Positions 1-8,290 of a stretch of DNA of 64,000 nt are shown in pieces. How positions within the stretch are numbered: the first letter of the stretch is position 1; each line of letters begins with the position of its first letter. Origin of the DNA: BQWY01 sp046351095 (GTDB lineage: Bacteria > Nitrospirota > Nitrospiria > Nitrospirales > Nitrospiraceae); contig JAXLZC010000001.1 of NCBI GenBank assembly GCA_046351095.1, positions 558,001 through 622,000 of the forward strand, written 5' to 3'. Both the position numbers and the translations under genes were made by a program. The notes under the pieces are model-generated. The model was not told the DNA's origin and did no database searches. It worked only from the letters and a program-made list of their open reading frames with translations.

Positions 1-1
1 G

Positions 2-529
2 GCCGTGACGCAATGGGGGCAATTGGGCCTCGGGCACAACTGGGAATCGTCGCCGGTCCATATGTATGGACGCGACAGCCGCTCCGGCACGCGTGCCTTC
101 TTCCAAGAACATGCGTTGGCGGGCGGGGCGTTTTCGTCGAAGGTGGTGGAAGAGCCGGGCGCGGCATCCGTCATTTTGGATGTCATGCGCGATCCGGTCG
201 GGATCGGGTACAGCGGGATTGGGTTGGAAACGGCTAACACACACATCATCGCAATCGCCGAAAACGCGAACTCGCCGTTTGTGATGCCGACGGCGGCCAC
301 AGTTGCGGACCAGACCTACCCGCTCCGCCGCTTGTTGTACCTGTATGTCGATAAGGCGCCGGGGGCGTCGTTGACCCCGGCCGTGCAGGAGTTTCTCTCG
401 TTCGTGACCAGCCGCGACGGGCAAGAAGCGGTGGTCAAGGCCGGGTTCTTCCCTGTGCCGGTCGATCAGTTCAAGAAGGGTATGTTTGCCTTGGAGCCGA
501 TTGGAGTGGTGGCGCCGGTTTCCAATTAG
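2..529 (+). CDS. PstS-like phosphate-binding protein, C-terminal part
   Basis: This is the 3' end of a gene that begins before the window; the frame is open at base 2, so the GTG at 5 need not be the start. The visible 170-odd residues match the second lobe of PstS-type (PBP-like) phosphate-binding proteins. The segment GRDSRSGTRAFF is the typical ligand-loop motif, followed by GIGYSGIG and a C-terminal stretch FLSFVTSRDGQEAV ending in GFFPVP. Such proteins bind phosphate in the periplasm and feed the Pst ABC transporter. A full second pstS lies near 11.1-12.2 kb, so the organism has at least two binding proteins. The gene is followed by a strong terminator and then by a convergent group. The family call is firm; phosphate as ligand is inferred from family and context. 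Confidence 0.85.
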   Translation, partial: AVTQWGQLGLGHNWESSPVHMYGRDSRSGTRAFFQEHALAGGAFSSKVVEEPGAASVILDVMRDPVGIGYSGIGLETANTHIIAIAENANSPFVMPTAATVADQTYPLRRLLYLYVDKAPGASLTPAVQEFLSFVTSRDGQEAVVKAGFFPVPVDQFKKGMFALEPIGVVAPVSN

Positions 530-561
530 TCGGGTATAGTCGACGCGAAGGTGTGAACAAG

Positions 562-599
562 GCGGCTGCCAGAGCGAATCCGGCAGCCGCTTCTTTTTT
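562..599 (+). terminator. Rho-independent terminator after the PstS-like gene
   Basis: A perfect 9-bp stem GCGGCTGCC/GGCAGCCGC (562-570 and 582-590) with an 11-nt loop is followed at once by a T-rich run (591-599). It starts 33 bases after the stop codon of the PstS-like gene. The minus strand has no comparable T-run, so it mainly serves the plus-strand gene. Confidence 0.9.
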
Positions 600-676
600 A
601 CGGCAAGCGGCGCGATACGCGCCTGTGTGTCGTGTGTCGGTGGAGGCTCTGCGCGTGGCGCGCGTGAGCCGGAAGG

Positions 677-1669
677 CTACTTACGTGCCGGTGTGGGCGT
701 CTTTGCCTTCGGCTTAGCGAGGTCTTGGCGCAGGGTGGCGAGCTCGTCCTGCAGCACCTGCATGGATTTCTGCTGCTCGTCCAGACGAGAGCGCAGCTCT
801 TGATTCGTGGTGGTGAGCTGCTGCACCTGTTGCTGCAGGGTCGATTCCTGCGGCTCGGCGCCTGCCGCGAGCGGCGCTCTGGTCTCCGTCGGTCGCTCGG
901 CTGTGCGAGGTGTGGATTCCGAGCCGGTGGGGGCAGGCTTGCGATCTACGATAGGCGTACCGCCTCCCCGCTTGAACGCCCAAAATTCTGGGATATTGAT
1001 CGACAGGTGCACGCGATCGAACGTCGCCCAGCGCGGTTCCATGACGTCCGGCACCATCGTGTACATAGCCGGCCCGGACAGCCAGAGTTTCATGCCCTTC
1101 GTATCGCGCGGGTCGCGCTCTTCCATGCCCGCCGTATTGGTGCGCGTGAAGGCTGTGTGGTCGGTGAGGACGATATGTAGATAGCGATCGCGTAGGAACA
1201 GCGCTCCCATCGTCTGTTCGGTCGCGTGCGACTTCACATCTTGCGGCAATGTAAACGTGACGCGCTCCTCCGGCGTCGCCTGCGCAAACGCCGCCGTCAC
1301 GGCGGGCAGCAATTGGTCGAGTTGCGTGTCGGTGAACACCGGAATCGGACGTGGTTGCTCGAGCATCCCGACGAGGGTACCGCTCCACCCGCTGACCATT
1401 AACGAACGCAAGATCGTCCGCAGTTCGTCGGTGTTGAGCCGACCGGGATGCGCATTGGCCACGGGGGTGTCGGCCCGTCGAATCGACGGGTCTCGTTCCA
1501 GCGAGACGACCAGTCCTTGGCGATCGACCACCGTGCGCTCGTGCGAGAGTAATCCGCATCCACCGAGCACGACCGGCGAGACAGCGAGAAGACTGACGAA
1601 GACAAGGTCAGTCGCGCGCGGTCGTCGTAATACGTGGCGCGAGCGTCGAGCCAGTATGGTTATTTGCAT
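677..1669 (-). CDS. Lipoprotein of unknown function with C-terminal coiled coil
   Basis: About 330 residues. I place the start at the ATG at 1669, because it gives a short basic N-terminus and a hydrophobic segment ending in the lipobox LGGC; upstream codons in frame read as non-protein-like, Arg-rich sequence. The body (about residues 40-250) belongs to no family I recognise. The last 60 residues contain heptad-like Q/L/E-rich sequence (LQQQVQQLTTTNQEL), predicted to form a coiled coil, and a Lys/Pro-rich tail. It is the last gene of a minus-strand group: its start overlaps the end of the preceding small lipoprotein by 10 bases, so the two are probably translationally coupled. It probably sits on the periplasmic side of a membrane. 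No function can be assigned. Confidence 0.75.
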   Translation of the reverse strand: MQITILARRSRHVLRRPRATDLVFVSLLAVSPVVLGGCGLLSHERTVVDRQGLVVSLERDPSIRRADTPVANAHPGRLNTDELRTILRSLMVSGWSGTLVGMLEQPRPIPVFTDTQLDQLLPAVTAAFAQATPEERVTFTLPQDVKSHATEQTMGALFLRDRYLHIVLTDHTAFTRTNTAGMEERDPRDTKGMKLWLSGPAMYTMVPDVMEPRWATFDRVHLSINIPEFWAFKRGGGTPIVDRKPAPTGSESTPRTAERPTETRAPLAAGAEPQESTLQQQVQQLTTTNQELRSRLDEQQKSMQVLQDELATLRQDLAKPKAKTPTPARK

Positions 1670-2025
1670 TGGAATTGAATCCCCCATCGCCGATCGAATC
1701 CTATCTGTCCGCGCCAATTTTTTTCTGTGGCGGGACTCACCTTCGCGACTTGTCCCTCTTTCACGATGCGATAGCCCTGGGGACAGCGCTCGGCGGCGAT
1801 GTCCATCGCATCGCGGCGGGCCGGCGAACTCAACACATCCGCATCGGTCTGATAGGAGTAGGTGAGGAGTCCTCCATCGGCGGTCTCGTCTCTGAGTGTT
1901 GCGCCTGTCCCGCAACTCGTCAGAACGCACAGCAGGACGAACAACGACACGCGGCCAACGATGCGTGAGCTGTTGTGACCAGGCGAATTGACGGACGAAC
2001 TGGGAAGACGAGTGTTAGAAGCCAT
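1660..2025 (-). CDS. Small lipoprotein of unknown function
   Basis: 121 residues if started at the ATG at 2025. That ATG overlaps the stop codon of the upstream Slp-like gene (ATGGCTTCTAA), which supports it. A hydrophobic stretch (about residues 22-35) ends in the lipobox LTSC. The mature part holds a conserved-looking segment RDAMDIAAERCPQGYRI and ends in WGIQFQCK. The two Cys in the mature part could form a disulfide. Such small envelope lipoproteins often have a second domain shaped by the AERCP motif, but I cannot name the family. It overlaps both neighbours, so it forms one operon with the Slp-like gene and the coiled-coil lipoprotein. Confidence 0.75.
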   Translation of the reverse strand: MASNTRLPSSSVNSPGHNSSRIVGRVSLFVLLCVLTSCGTGATLRDETADGGLLTYSYQTDADVLSSPARRDAMDIAAERCPQGYRIVKEGQVAKVSPATEKNWRGQIGFDRRWGIQFQCK

Positions 2026-2569
2026 CGGCGCAGTAAATATTCTCTTCAAGTGGTTCGTATCCTGCCCCAACCCACGGGAAGTCCGCAATCTCTTTTCCTC
2101 CCGTATTCCAAATATGGATGCACCGGACCTGCACCGTCGGTAGCGGCCGACGGATGCCGTCGACCATGGCGGGGATTGCCGATTGTGTCGTGCCGATGAC
2201 GATGATGCGATTGCCTGGTCGTAGGTGGGTACGTGGAATCGGTGTCGTCAACACCGCCACAAATTCGCCGCTCGGCCGTCCGGTATCCCTGGGGCCGTAG
2301 GCCGGATGTTCGACGATCGGGAGGTGTTCGATGACCAGTGCGCTCGCTCCGTCCTTTTCTTCCGTTTGGAGAATCGCTCCACCGAGTTCGACGATGCGAC
2401 CGATGCTCGCGTTCGGCTCCGACTGCCAGGCCGCAACATCGAAGGTGCGATCGATCCCATCCGTCGCGCTCGCGGGGAACAAGGCCTGTTGTTCGCATCT
2501 GGAGGCGGTCGTAACAAGGACAGCGATCAGCGTGGCGAGCGCAAAGGGCCAAGGTGGAACGTGGTTCAC
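2015..2569 (-). CDS. Slp-family outer-membrane lipoprotein-like protein
   Basis: 184 residues from a GTG start at 2569. The order of elements fits the Slp family (starvation/stationary-phase outer-membrane lipoproteins): a GRIVELGGAILQTEE strand, an EHLPI segment, a GEFVAVL segment, RPGNRIIVIG, and a final VRCIHIW segment. The N-terminal hydrophobic stretch ends at TTASRC; Arg just before the Cys is unusual for a lipobox, so lipidation is uncertain. Slp proteins are outer-membrane associated and of poorly known function. It leads a three-gene overlapping group and lies downstream of the porin gene, separated by a strong hairpin. Start choice is uncertain because no clear ribosome binding site is visible. 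Confidence 0.7.
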   Translation of the reverse strand: MNHVPPWPFALATLIAVLVTTASRCEQQALFPASATDGIDRTFDVAAWQSEPNASIGRIVELGGAILQTEEKDGASALVIEHLPIVEHPAYGPRDTGRPSGEFVAVLTTPIPRTHLRPGNRIIVIGTTQSAIPAMVDGIRRPLPTVQVRCIHIWNTGGKEIADFPWVGAGYEPLEENIYCADGF

Positions 2570-2594
2570 GAATGGATTCCGGCGCTGATGACGA

Positions 2595-2630
2595 AGCCGG
2601 CGCTGCAGCAGGAGGCTGCAAGCGCCGGCT
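2595..2630 (-). terminator. Strong hairpin between porin and Slp-like genes
   Basis: A perfect 10-bp stem AGCCGGCGCT/AGCGCCGGCT (2595-2604 and 2621-2630), extended inward by GCAG/CTGC with one unpaired base. It lies 18 bases past the porin stop codon. No T-run follows on the minus strand, so it may be a Rho-linked end, an mRNA-stabilising hairpin or an attenuator in front of the Slp-like gene. Confidence 0.5.
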
Positions 2631-2648
2631 CGATCCGCTGAGAACGTC

Positions 2649-4232
2649 TTACATGAAGCGAATCTGCCACTGCACGAGCAACGCGTTCTGGGCGAATGGA
2701 TCTCCGACCCCGCGAGTCGGATTAACGACCAGGCCCGGACCGTTGCCGGTGTGGTGACGGAATTCGTAGTTCACCTGCAGCTTCGACTGCATCTTCGGCG
2801 GGAAGTTTTGGAAGTAGTAGGTCAATCCCAAAATCGTCCGCGTGTAGAGATCGTTTCCGATCCGCGTGTTCGGATCGAATTGCTCGTACATGATGGTCGG
2901 TTCGAAGTTCTCGAAGATACCGTCGGTGATGAGGTACTTCGCCAACACATACCAGGTACGCCGCTGTGCACCCGGAGCCCCTGAGCCGCCGCAGATGACT
3001 TGGTCCAAGCAGGCACCGTTGGCCGGACGGCCGACGGTCGTTTGGTTCGCGCCGTCATGCCCCTGCCAGATTTCGCCCTGGACCATAAAGCCGGGCAGCA
3101 TTTTCGAGGTGTAGCGGAAGTCCAACCCATACCGATCGAATGAGCCCTTGCCGCGCCCGTTGATATTGGTGTTGGCGTTGTTGGATTCGCCCAAGATACC
3201 GGTGAAGCTCACGAACGACACGTCGTTCCCGAACAAGCGCCAACGGGTATAGACACTCTTCGGCGCATTCGAGCCGGTGGCGTTCGCGTGGTAGTTGTTG
3301 TTGTTCATCACACCGACGACGTACTCCAGGCGGTTAAACAACTTCCCGCGCATATCCACGAAGAAATCGCGCTCTTGCAGGAATTCGATCGATCCGCCGG
3401 ACCCGGTCCGGTTGCCGGTTCCCGCCCCGACCGAGGTGAGATAGGGCGAGCTGATCACGTCGCGCAAACCGCCCGAGGTTTCCGTAAAGATACCGAACGG
3501 CATACGGAAGATACCGAAGCGGAAGAAGTTCACGTTCGGCGCCCACGATTGAAAGGGGCGCACGTCGAGATAGGTTTCGCGGAAATACGTGGCTGAGGTC
3601 GGCACACCGGTCGCGGCGCCGCTGCCGCCGGTCGGTGTATTGTTCAAGATGTTGATGCTTTGGAACTCGAACAGGGCGTGCCACCGGGGCAACGTGTCGC
3701 TGATCTTGCCCCAGAACAGAATTTCAGACCGGCGGATCGAAATATTGTCCTGACTGCGCCCTTCCGCCACGTGCGCGTCCTGGTGCGTGTACAACCATTG
3801 CAACGCGTTCAAGCCAAAGTTGACCTTGTCCCGCAGCACCGGCAGCAACTCGGTCTTCGACTTCCACTCGTCCAGCAGATCAACGCGCCGTTCGCGCTCG
3901 CCGCCGCGATACTCTTGCTCCGCACGAATCTGCACCCACTCGTCCTTCGTGATGACACCCTTGTTCATCAGGAGGTCTTCGACCGTGGTGCCGGCCGGCG
4001 GCAGGTCCGAGGTTCGCGGTGCCGCCGATTGTGCCGGACGCGGGCGCGTCGGCGCCGGCGGGACCGGTCCTCCGGTATCCGGTTCAGCGCCCTGAGCGGT
4101 CAGAATCGAGGGACGTACGGTGCCGTCGCTCAACGAGTCACCGGCCCAGGCAGGGCTGGCGATCAACGCGGCGGCGGCCAGCGCGATCACCATCGATCGA
4201 CGCTGGGATGAACGTGCGATGCAGACAGACAT
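2649..4232 (-). CDS. Outer-membrane porin, possibly phosphate-selective (OprP/OprO-like)
   Basis: 527 residues from the ATG at 4232, which has AGGAG four bases upstream. A signal peptide ends near SPAWA. After a Pro-rich linker comes the segment VEDLLMNKGVITKDEW, typical of the N-terminal region of phosphate-selective porin O/P-type barrels. The rest alternates aromatic and polar residues as in a beta-barrel (for example NFFRFGIFRMPFG, YGLDFRY) and ends in a terminal strand closing with IRFM, close to the usual terminal aromatic rule. It would let anions cross the outer membrane. The location beside a PhoB-like regulator and two phosphate-binding proteins supports a phosphate role, but selectivity is an inference; some related barrels carry other anions. 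Confidence 0.7.
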   Translation of the reverse strand: MSVCIARSSQRRSMVIALAAAALIASPAWAGDSLSDGTVRPSILTAQGAEPDTGGPVPPAPTRPRPAQSAAPRTSDLPPAGTTVEDLLMNKGVITKDEWVQIRAEQEYRGGERERRVDLLDEWKSKTELLPVLRDKVNFGLNALQWLYTHQDAHVAEGRSQDNISIRRSEILFWGKISDTLPRWHALFEFQSINILNNTPTGGSGAATGVPTSATYFRETYLDVRPFQSWAPNVNFFRFGIFRMPFGIFTETSGGLRDVISSPYLTSVGAGTGNRTGSGGSIEFLQERDFFVDMRGKLFNRLEYVVGVMNNNNYHANATGSNAPKSVYTRWRLFGNDVSFVSFTGILGESNNANTNINGRGKGSFDRYGLDFRYTSKMLPGFMVQGEIWQGHDGANQTTVGRPANGACLDQVICGGSGAPGAQRRTWYVLAKYLITDGIFENFEPTIMYEQFDPNTRIGNDLYTRTILGLTYYFQNFPPKMQSKLQVNYEFRHHTGNGPGLVVNPTRGVGDPFAQNALLVQWQIRFM

Positions 4233-4265
4233 AGGACTCCTTTCCATGGTGAGACGCTTCCTTTC

Positions 4266-4994
4266 CTACTGTGACTCCACTGCGCGAACTTTGTACCCAT
4301 GCCCTCGAACGGTCACGATGGTGCGAGGATGCTCGGGGTCGGCCTCGACTTTGCGACGAAGCGCGGAAATGTGGACATCGACACCGTGCGGTTCCAATGC
4401 GTATCCCTCGCCCCAGACCTGATCCATCAATTCTTGCCGTGTGAACACATGGTGCGGGGCTGCGAGGAGCCGCTCCAGCAACTGAAACTCTTTCGGCGTC
4501 AGCTCGACGGCCTTGCCACGCACACGCACCTCGTGCCGACTCACGTCCATTTCGATATCGCCCGCGCGGTAGCGCGGCGGCGCCGCCGCGCGAAATTGTT
4601 CTCGTCGTAAAATCGCCCGGACACGCGCTAACAATTCGCGCGTGCTGCCGACGCAGATCACCGCGTCGCTGCCGGCTGCGTAGTCTGCGAGACACTCCTC
4701 TTCGGAACAGTGCGGCGGCGACACCTGCATGGTGATCAACGGAATGTGCGCATCCGAAGCCGCGGTCCGAAGCGGCGCGAGTCCCGAGAGCGTGCGTTCG
4801 ACAAGCAGGCAAGCTGGGCGCTGTTCGCGTATGCGATGGAGCGCCTGGTCGATGGAGCGTACGATCGTGAGTTCGTAGCCGTTTCGGCGAAAATACGATT
4901 CGAGCGTCCCACCCCATTCGTCGTTGGCGGTGAGCAGCAGCAAATGTGTGCTGGTGACAACAGACTCCGGCGCTGTGGCGGATAACGGTGTCAT
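4266..4994 (-). CDS. Atypical OmpR/PhoB-family response regulator
   Basis: 242 residues: an N-terminal receiver-like domain (about 15-130) and a C-terminal winged-helix DNA-binding domain (about 143-240) with the OmpR-family signatures ELTPKEFQLLERLL, VFTRQELMDQVWG and VDVHISALRRKVE. The receiver lacks the key residues: the position of the phospho-acceptor Asp is Glu66 (CLLVERTLSG in place of the usual LLDLMLPG) and the conserved Lys of the KP motif is Cys114 (DAVICVGS). The acidic pair is also weakened (NDE at 24-26). It is therefore probably not switched by normal phosphorylation and could be permanently active or respond to another signal. No kinase gene is adjacent. It lies 33 bases upstream of the porin gene on the same strand, so it may be co-transcribed with and control that gene. 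Target genes are inferred. Confidence 0.85.
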   Translation of the reverse strand: MTPLSATAPESVVTSTHLLLLTANDEWGGTLESYFRRNGYELTIVRSIDQALHRIREQRPACLLVERTLSGLAPLRTAASDAHIPLITMQVSPPHCSEEECLADYAAGSDAVICVGSTRELLARVRAILRREQFRAAAPPRYRAGDIEMDVSRHEVRVRGKAVELTPKEFQLLERLLAAPHHVFTRQELMDQVWGEGYALEPHGVDVHISALRRKVEADPEHPRTIVTVRGHGYKVRAVESQ

Positions 4995-5183
4995 ACGGGC
5001 GGAAATATCCCATTGGCCCGTTGCACCGGTATCAAACGAATGTTACGAAGCGGTTAAGTATGCGAGGACGATCGCTGATGCGGCGAATGTCGATTGTTAC
5101 GCGAACAGGACGGAAGGTTGAGGTGATGGGAGCGGCGCTGGTCCACAGTCGTCGTCCGATACGCGAGACGAAAGGATCGGCGC
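4995..5183. other. Intergenic region between atypical regulator and small membrane protein
   Basis: 189 bases between divergent genes, so promoters for both should lie here. I looked for PhoB-type 7+4 direct repeats on both strands and found no convincing match. The start of the small plus-strand gene has a good ribosome binding site (AAAGGA, 7 bases upstream of its ATG). Confidence 0.4.
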
Positions 5184-5282
5184 ATGACGATGGAGATCTC
5201 GGCCCTGTTTATGTTCGTGCTGGCTGTGGGCTTGGGGCTGTGCAGTTTGTGGTTGAGCTGGTCGGCGATCGGCAAGAAATAG
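5184..5282 (+). CDS. 32-residue single-pass membrane protein
   Basis: A short frame: ATG at 5184 with AAAGGA seven bases upstream, stop TAG at 5280-5282. The peptide starts MTMEISALFMFVLAVGLG and continues with a Cys, Leu and Trp rich stretch, ending in a short polar tail (SAIGKK). Almost all of it is one transmembrane helix with a positive C-terminus, so it would lie with the C-terminus in the cytoplasm. It is alone between the divergent regulator gene and the convergent ppk gene. Such tiny proteins often act as subunits or regulators of membrane complexes (KdpF, CydX types), but nothing ties this one to a partner. Reality of the gene rests on the good ribosome binding site and the clean helix. 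Confidence 0.6.
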   Translation: MTMEISALFMFVLAVGLGLCSLWLSWSAIGKK

Positions 5283-5334
5283 ATCGTTGCGCGGCCGGCG
5301 CAGCAGATCTTCAGAATCGTCCGCGAACTGTTAG

Positions 5335-7560
5335 TTAGCTCAGCAAGCGCCCTTCCTGCGCACGAAGCAGGAGTCCGGCTTGTGAATTGTACGGAGTCGT
5401 GTCCGGCTGAACCGGGAGCGGAAGGTATCGCCCGTCTTCGTGGAGCTGGCGCGCGTGGACGGTGTCGTTCCAGTTGCCGTCGAACACCTGTTCCATGACG
5501 GCCATCCGCGTGGCCGCGGATTCGATCGGGAACAATATTTCCACACGACGGTCGAGATTGCGCGGCATCAAATCGGCGCTGCCCAAAAAGAGTTCGTCGG
5601 CGCCGCCGTTCCGGAAATAATACAGCCGCGAATGTTCCAAAAACCGGCCGACGATCGAGCGCACTGCAATCGTCTCACTGATACCGGGCACGCCCGGTCG
5701 TAAGCAACAGATGCCGCGAATCATCAATTCGACACGCACGCCGATTTGTGAGGCGCGATAGAGGGCTTGAATACAGGCAGGATCCACAAGCGCGTTCATC
5801 TTGAACGCGAGATACCCGTCGCCGTGCGTACGGTGCCGTTCGCATTCGCGTTCGATGCGCTCCAACACTTGCGTGCGCATGCCGTGCGGCGCGACCAGCA
5901 ATTTACTATAGGTGGTTGTGCGCGCGTAGCCGGTCAAGGCGTTAAACAGCAACGTCGCGTCCTGCCCCATCGCCTCGTCGCAGGTGAACAGGCCGAAGTC
6001 CGTATAAATGCGGCTGGTGGCGACGTTGTAGTTCCCGGTGCCGAGGTGCAGATAGCGGCGAATGCGGTCGTCGTCGCGTCGCACGACCATACAAATCTTT
6101 GCGTGCGTCTTCAGGCCCATCACGCCGTAGACGACATGCACGCCTTCGTCTTCCAATCGACGCGCCCACTCGATGTTATTTTCCTCGTCGAACCGCGCCT
6201 TCAATTCCAAGAGCACCGCGACTTGTTTGCCGTTTTGTCGCGCCTCGACCAACGCATCGACGATCGGCGATTTCGAGCCGACGCGATACAACGTCTGTTT
6301 GATGGCAAGAACATTCGGATCTGCTGCAGCTTGGCGGATGAAATCCACCACCGGCAGAAAACTGTGGTATGGCTGGGCGAGCAGGATCGAGCGTTTGCGG
6401 ATCTGCTCCATCGCCGGCCGTTGCGAAAAGATGTCGGCGAGCGTCTGTTGAAACGGCGGATCCTTGAGATCCGGCCGCTCGATTTTCATCAACTCCATCA
6501 CCTGCGCCAAGCCCAGGCGAATGGCCGCGACGTGTACCTGCGACGGCATGAGTTGTAAATTGCGGCTCAGCAATTCTCGGATCGGCGCCGGTGTACCCTC
6601 CGCCACTTCCAAACGGACGACGGACCCGAATTCGCGCAAGTCGATCTGCGTTTCGATGGTTTCCAACAAATCGGACGCTTCGTCTTCTTCGATCGCCAAG
6701 TCGGCGTCGCGCGTCACGCGGAAGGGGTACCAGGCTTCGAGCTTCAACCCGGGGAACAACAGGTCGGCGTTATCGGCGATCAGATCTTCGAGCCAGACAA
6801 ATTCCTGCACGGCCTCGCGTCCGTCCGTAGACCGTGAGAGGCCCGGCGTTTCTGAGATCGCCACGAGCCGCGGACAACTCCCGGGCACTTTCAAACGCGC
6901 AAAGCAGATGCCCTGCTCCGGGTCGTGCGCGACCACCGCCATGTTCAAACTCAAATTGGAAATGTGCGGGAACGGATGCGATGGGTCGAAGGCCAGCGGC
7001 GTCAGGATCGGGAAAATTTCTTCGAGGAACCGTACCCGCAAAGCTTGCCGCTGCGCAGATGCCACATGGGGCCAATCCAAAATACGCACGCCGGCCTGTG
7101 CCAGCGCGGGACGCAGTTCTTCTTCCCAGAGTCGGACGATCCGTTTGTTGTGTGCGTCGATCACACGGTCGATCGCCGCCAACAATTCGGGCGCCGCCAT
7201 GCCGTCCGGCGAAACCTCGCCACTGCCGCGGGCCAATTGCGCGCGCAGGCCCGACACGCGGATCATAAAAAATTCGTCAAGGTTCGTGTGGTAGATCGAG
7301 AGGAATTTCACGCGCTCGAGCAGCGGATGTGTGGCGCGTTCGGCCTCTTCCAGCACACGGGCGTTAAAGGCGAGCCAGCTCAACTCGCGATTGAGGTACA
7401 GCGTGGGATTGTCGAGCCGTACGGGCGCCGCCGCGGACTCCCCGCTCGGTTCGGTCGTTCGGTTGTCTCTATTGGATGGAGAGGGCGCCACGTCGCCGTT
7501 CAGGGCGGTGGTACTCGATGTCTCGGATGAAAAAGTGGGCGATGTCCGGGGTTCGTCCAT
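5335..7560 (-). CDS. ppk: Polyphosphate kinase 1
   Basis: 741 residues, slightly longer than the usual 690-720 because of a polar, low-complexity first 50 residues. It makes polyphosphate from ATP, reversibly, through a phosphohistidine intermediate. The N-terminal domain has YLNRELSWLAFNARVLEEA, and the two phospholipase-D-like catalytic domains include GLKTHAK with the expected phospho-acceptor His at about residue 486, and YLHLGTGNYN shortly after. The C-terminal part carries LGSADLMPRNLDRRVE. The gene starts 6 bases after the phoU stop, so ppk is co-transcribed with phoU and probably with the pst genes. This links phosphate import and storage. Family assignment is firm. Confidence 0.97.
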   Translation of the reverse strand: MDEPRTSPTFSSETSSTTALNGDVAPSPSNRDNRTTEPSGESAAAPVRLDNPTLYLNRELSWLAFNARVLEEAERATHPLLERVKFLSIYHTNLDEFFMIRVSGLRAQLARGSGEVSPDGMAAPELLAAIDRVIDAHNKRIVRLWEEELRPALAQAGVRILDWPHVASAQRQALRVRFLEEIFPILTPLAFDPSHPFPHISNLSLNMAVVAHDPEQGICFARLKVPGSCPRLVAISETPGLSRSTDGREAVQEFVWLEDLIADNADLLFPGLKLEAWYPFRVTRDADLAIEEDEASDLLETIETQIDLREFGSVVRLEVAEGTPAPIRELLSRNLQLMPSQVHVAAIRLGLAQVMELMKIERPDLKDPPFQQTLADIFSQRPAMEQIRKRSILLAQPYHSFLPVVDFIRQAAADPNVLAIKQTLYRVGSKSPIVDALVEARQNGKQVAVLLELKARFDEENNIEWARRLEDEGVHVVYGVMGLKTHAKICMVVRRDDDRIRRYLHLGTGNYNVATSRIYTDFGLFTCDEAMGQDATLLFNALTGYARTTTYSKLLVAPHGMRTQVLERIERECERHRTHGDGYLAFKMNALVDPACIQALYRASQIGVRVELMIRGICCLRPGVPGISETIAVRSIVGRFLEHSRLYYFRNGGADELFLGSADLMPRNLDRRVEILFPIESAATRMAVMEQVFDGNWNDTVHARQLHEDGRYLPLPVQPDTTPYNSQAGLLLRAQEGRLLS

Positions 7561-7566
7561 GGCTCG

Positions 7567-8256
7567 TCAGTTCGAGGCGGTCGGCGGCGGCAGCGAGATG
7601 GCCGCGACCGTGTGGCGGATGATTTTGCCTTCGACCATGTAGACGACGAGTTCGGCAATATTCGTCGCGTGGTCGGCCACCCGTTCGATTGATTTTGCCA
7701 CAAACAGCAGGCGGAGCGCTCGCGTAATCGTTCTTGGATCCTCGATCATGTAGGAGAGTAATTCGCGAAAAATCTGCTCCATAAGGTCGTTCACGAAGGC
7801 TTCGTTCTGCATCACGGTCTGCGCCAAGGGCACGTCGCCGCGCAAAAAACTATCGAGGCTATCCTTCACCATCCCCGCGGCCCAGTTGCCCATACGCGGA
7901 ATGTCGATGTACGGCTTGAGCTGCGGTTCTTCGTTCAGCTCGATCGTACGCGTGGCGATGCTTTCGGCGAGGTCGCCGATACGCTCCAACTCGCTGGCGA
8001 TCTTCATGCCGGTCGTGATCAGACGCAGGTCGCGCGCAGCCGGTTGTTGGAGGGCCAGCAGGCGAATACATTCTTCGTCGATCTCCACGTCGAGTGTGTT
8101 GACGCGAAGGTCTTGCTCGATGACACGTTCCGCCAAGTCGGAATTCCGCGAGGTCATAGCGAGCAAGGCGTCGTGCAGCTGCGCCTCGGCCAGCCCCCCC
8201 ATCCGCAAGAGCGTGCTTTTCAGTCGCGCGAGTTCTTCGTCGAAGTGGCGAAGCAT
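7567..8256 (-). CDS. phoU: Phosphate transport regulator PhoU
   Basis: 229 residues from the ATG at 8256, preceded by GGAG five bases upstream; a GTG two codons earlier is less likely. The sequence shows two tandem PhoU helical bundles with the family's metal-binding motifs, such as LERIGDLAESIA in the first repeat and a matching RVADHATNIAE in the second. PhoU restrains the Pst transporter and the phosphate-sensing kinase when phosphate is plentiful. The gene lies between pstB (34 bases upstream) and ppk (6 bases downstream), a classic arrangement. No phoR kinase gene is next to it. Confidence 0.96.
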   Translation of the reverse strand: MLRHFDEELARLKSTLLRMGGLAEAQLHDALLAMTSRNSDLAERVIEQDLRVNTLDVEIDEECIRLLALQQPAARDLRLITTGMKIASELERIGDLAESIATRTIELNEEPQLKPYIDIPRMGNWAAGMVKDSLDSFLRGDVPLAQTVMQNEAFVNDLMEQIFRELLSYMIEDPRTITRALRLLFVAKSIERVADHATNIAELVVYMVEGKIIRHTVAAISLPPPTASN

Positions 8257-8290
8257 GATCACTCCGTGTATCGGTAATTGGCCGTCGGGA

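Noticed and set aside
1670..1930. In-frame upstream extension of the coiled-coil lipoprotein gene
   Set aside because: The added residues are Arg-rich and protein-like features (signal peptide, lipobox) start only at the ATG at 1669; the region is already used by the small lipoprotein gene in another frame.
4995..5183. E. coli-type Pho box
   Set aside because: No pair of CTGTCA-like 7-mers with 4-base spacing on either strand; the same holds for the pstS-psiE gap.
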